Assembly (NCBI GenBank): GCA_037349495.1
Contig: CP140208.1
Location: forward strand, 248,001 to 312,000
Reading direction: 5' to 3'
Length of the DNA: 64,000 nt
Source: Lotmaria passim
Lineage: Eukaryota > Euglenozoa > Kinetoplastea > Trypanosomatida > Trypanosomatidae
Below the pieces are notes generated by a model, which did not search any database, had not been told where the DNA came from, and saw nothing but the letters and a program-made list of their open reading frames with translations. Positions 63,854 to 64,000 of the stretch are shown here, piece by piece (the stretch's first letter is position 1; the number at the start of each line of letters is the position of its first letter). The position numbers and the translations under genes were made by a program.

Positions 63854-64000
63854 ACCAGCACGCACACACATGAAAAGAGAAGGAGGTGAATACGAGAACC
63901 GTTTTTCTTTTTTTTTTTTTCTCGCCTTGCAAGCACAAGTGTATGTTGACAACGACTTTACATTCTTTTTTTTTTTTTTCATATTCCTGATCGCTGACGA
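63854..64000. other. 3' flank of glutathione synthetase gene
   Basis: Contains T-runs at about 63908-63920 and 63966-63979, the second of which may belong to the next gene's splice signal. Nothing else seen before the window ends. Confidence 0.5.

Noticed and set aside
1-64000. Retroelements, SIDER-like repeats, virus-like elements, CRISPR arrays
   Set aside because: No reverse transcriptase, integrase or capsid frame, no long terminal or target-site repeats, and no regular spacer arrays were seen. Repeats here are simple-sequence only.

Overview
This window is nuclear chromosome sequence from a trypanosomatid (kinetoplastid) protist. The evidence is intron-less protein genes in long one-way arrays, intergenic spaces packed with T-runs followed by AG (the spliced-leader trans-splicing signal), GC-rich third codon positions, and lineage-specific genes: the RNA-editing terminal uridylyltransferase KRET1, a kinetoplast Pol I-like DNA polymerase and VTC1. 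Expanded Ala, Gln, Asn and Ser runs and abundant CA, TA and homopolymer tracts suggest an insect-type or related trypanosomatid; I cannot fix the genus. No tRNA, rRNA, CRISPR, retroelement or virus-like element was recognised.

Layout. Bases 1-9706 (minus strand) carry the first 3235 codons of an axonemal inner-arm dynein heavy chain that runs off the left edge. Bases 9707-12110 are a divergent strand-switch region, the usual site of RNA polymerase II initiation in these organisms. From 12111 to the right edge 16 genes all lie on the plus strand, consistent with one polycistronic unit: COQ9-like protein, SET/MYND methyltransferase-like protein, small four-helix membrane protein, VTC1, a diverged sulfotransferase-fold protein, CFAP96-like flagellar protein, a large PPR-like protein, three tandem diverged mitochondrial-carrier paralogues, a SLC9B/NHA-like antiporter, a PRK/uridine-kinase-type P-loop kinase, KRET1, mitoribosomal uL16m, a 1215-residue low-complexity protein, an EDC4/Ge-1-like decapping scaffold, a mitochondrial Pol I-like polymerase (probably POLIC) and glutathione synthetase.

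Together: genes in such arrays are co-transcribed but usually not functionally linked, yet many here point to the mitochondrion (COQ9, carriers, KRET1, uL16m, POLIC, probably the PPR-like protein) or the flagellum (dynein, CFAP96-like). From memory, VTC1, KRET1 and POLIC lie near each other on Trypanosoma brucei chromosome 7, which would fit old synteny; this needs checking.

Most worth a second look: a drop in third-position GC centred on the strand switch and shared by genes on both sides; the carrier triplet with eroded signature motifs; an NHA-like exchanger whose Asp-Asp ion site reads Ile-Glu; a polymerase with HDC instead of HDE in motif C; glutathione synthetase with a hydrophobic C-terminal tail; and a strongly paired stem at 29379-29434. 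All family calls are from reading translations by eye; no search was run.
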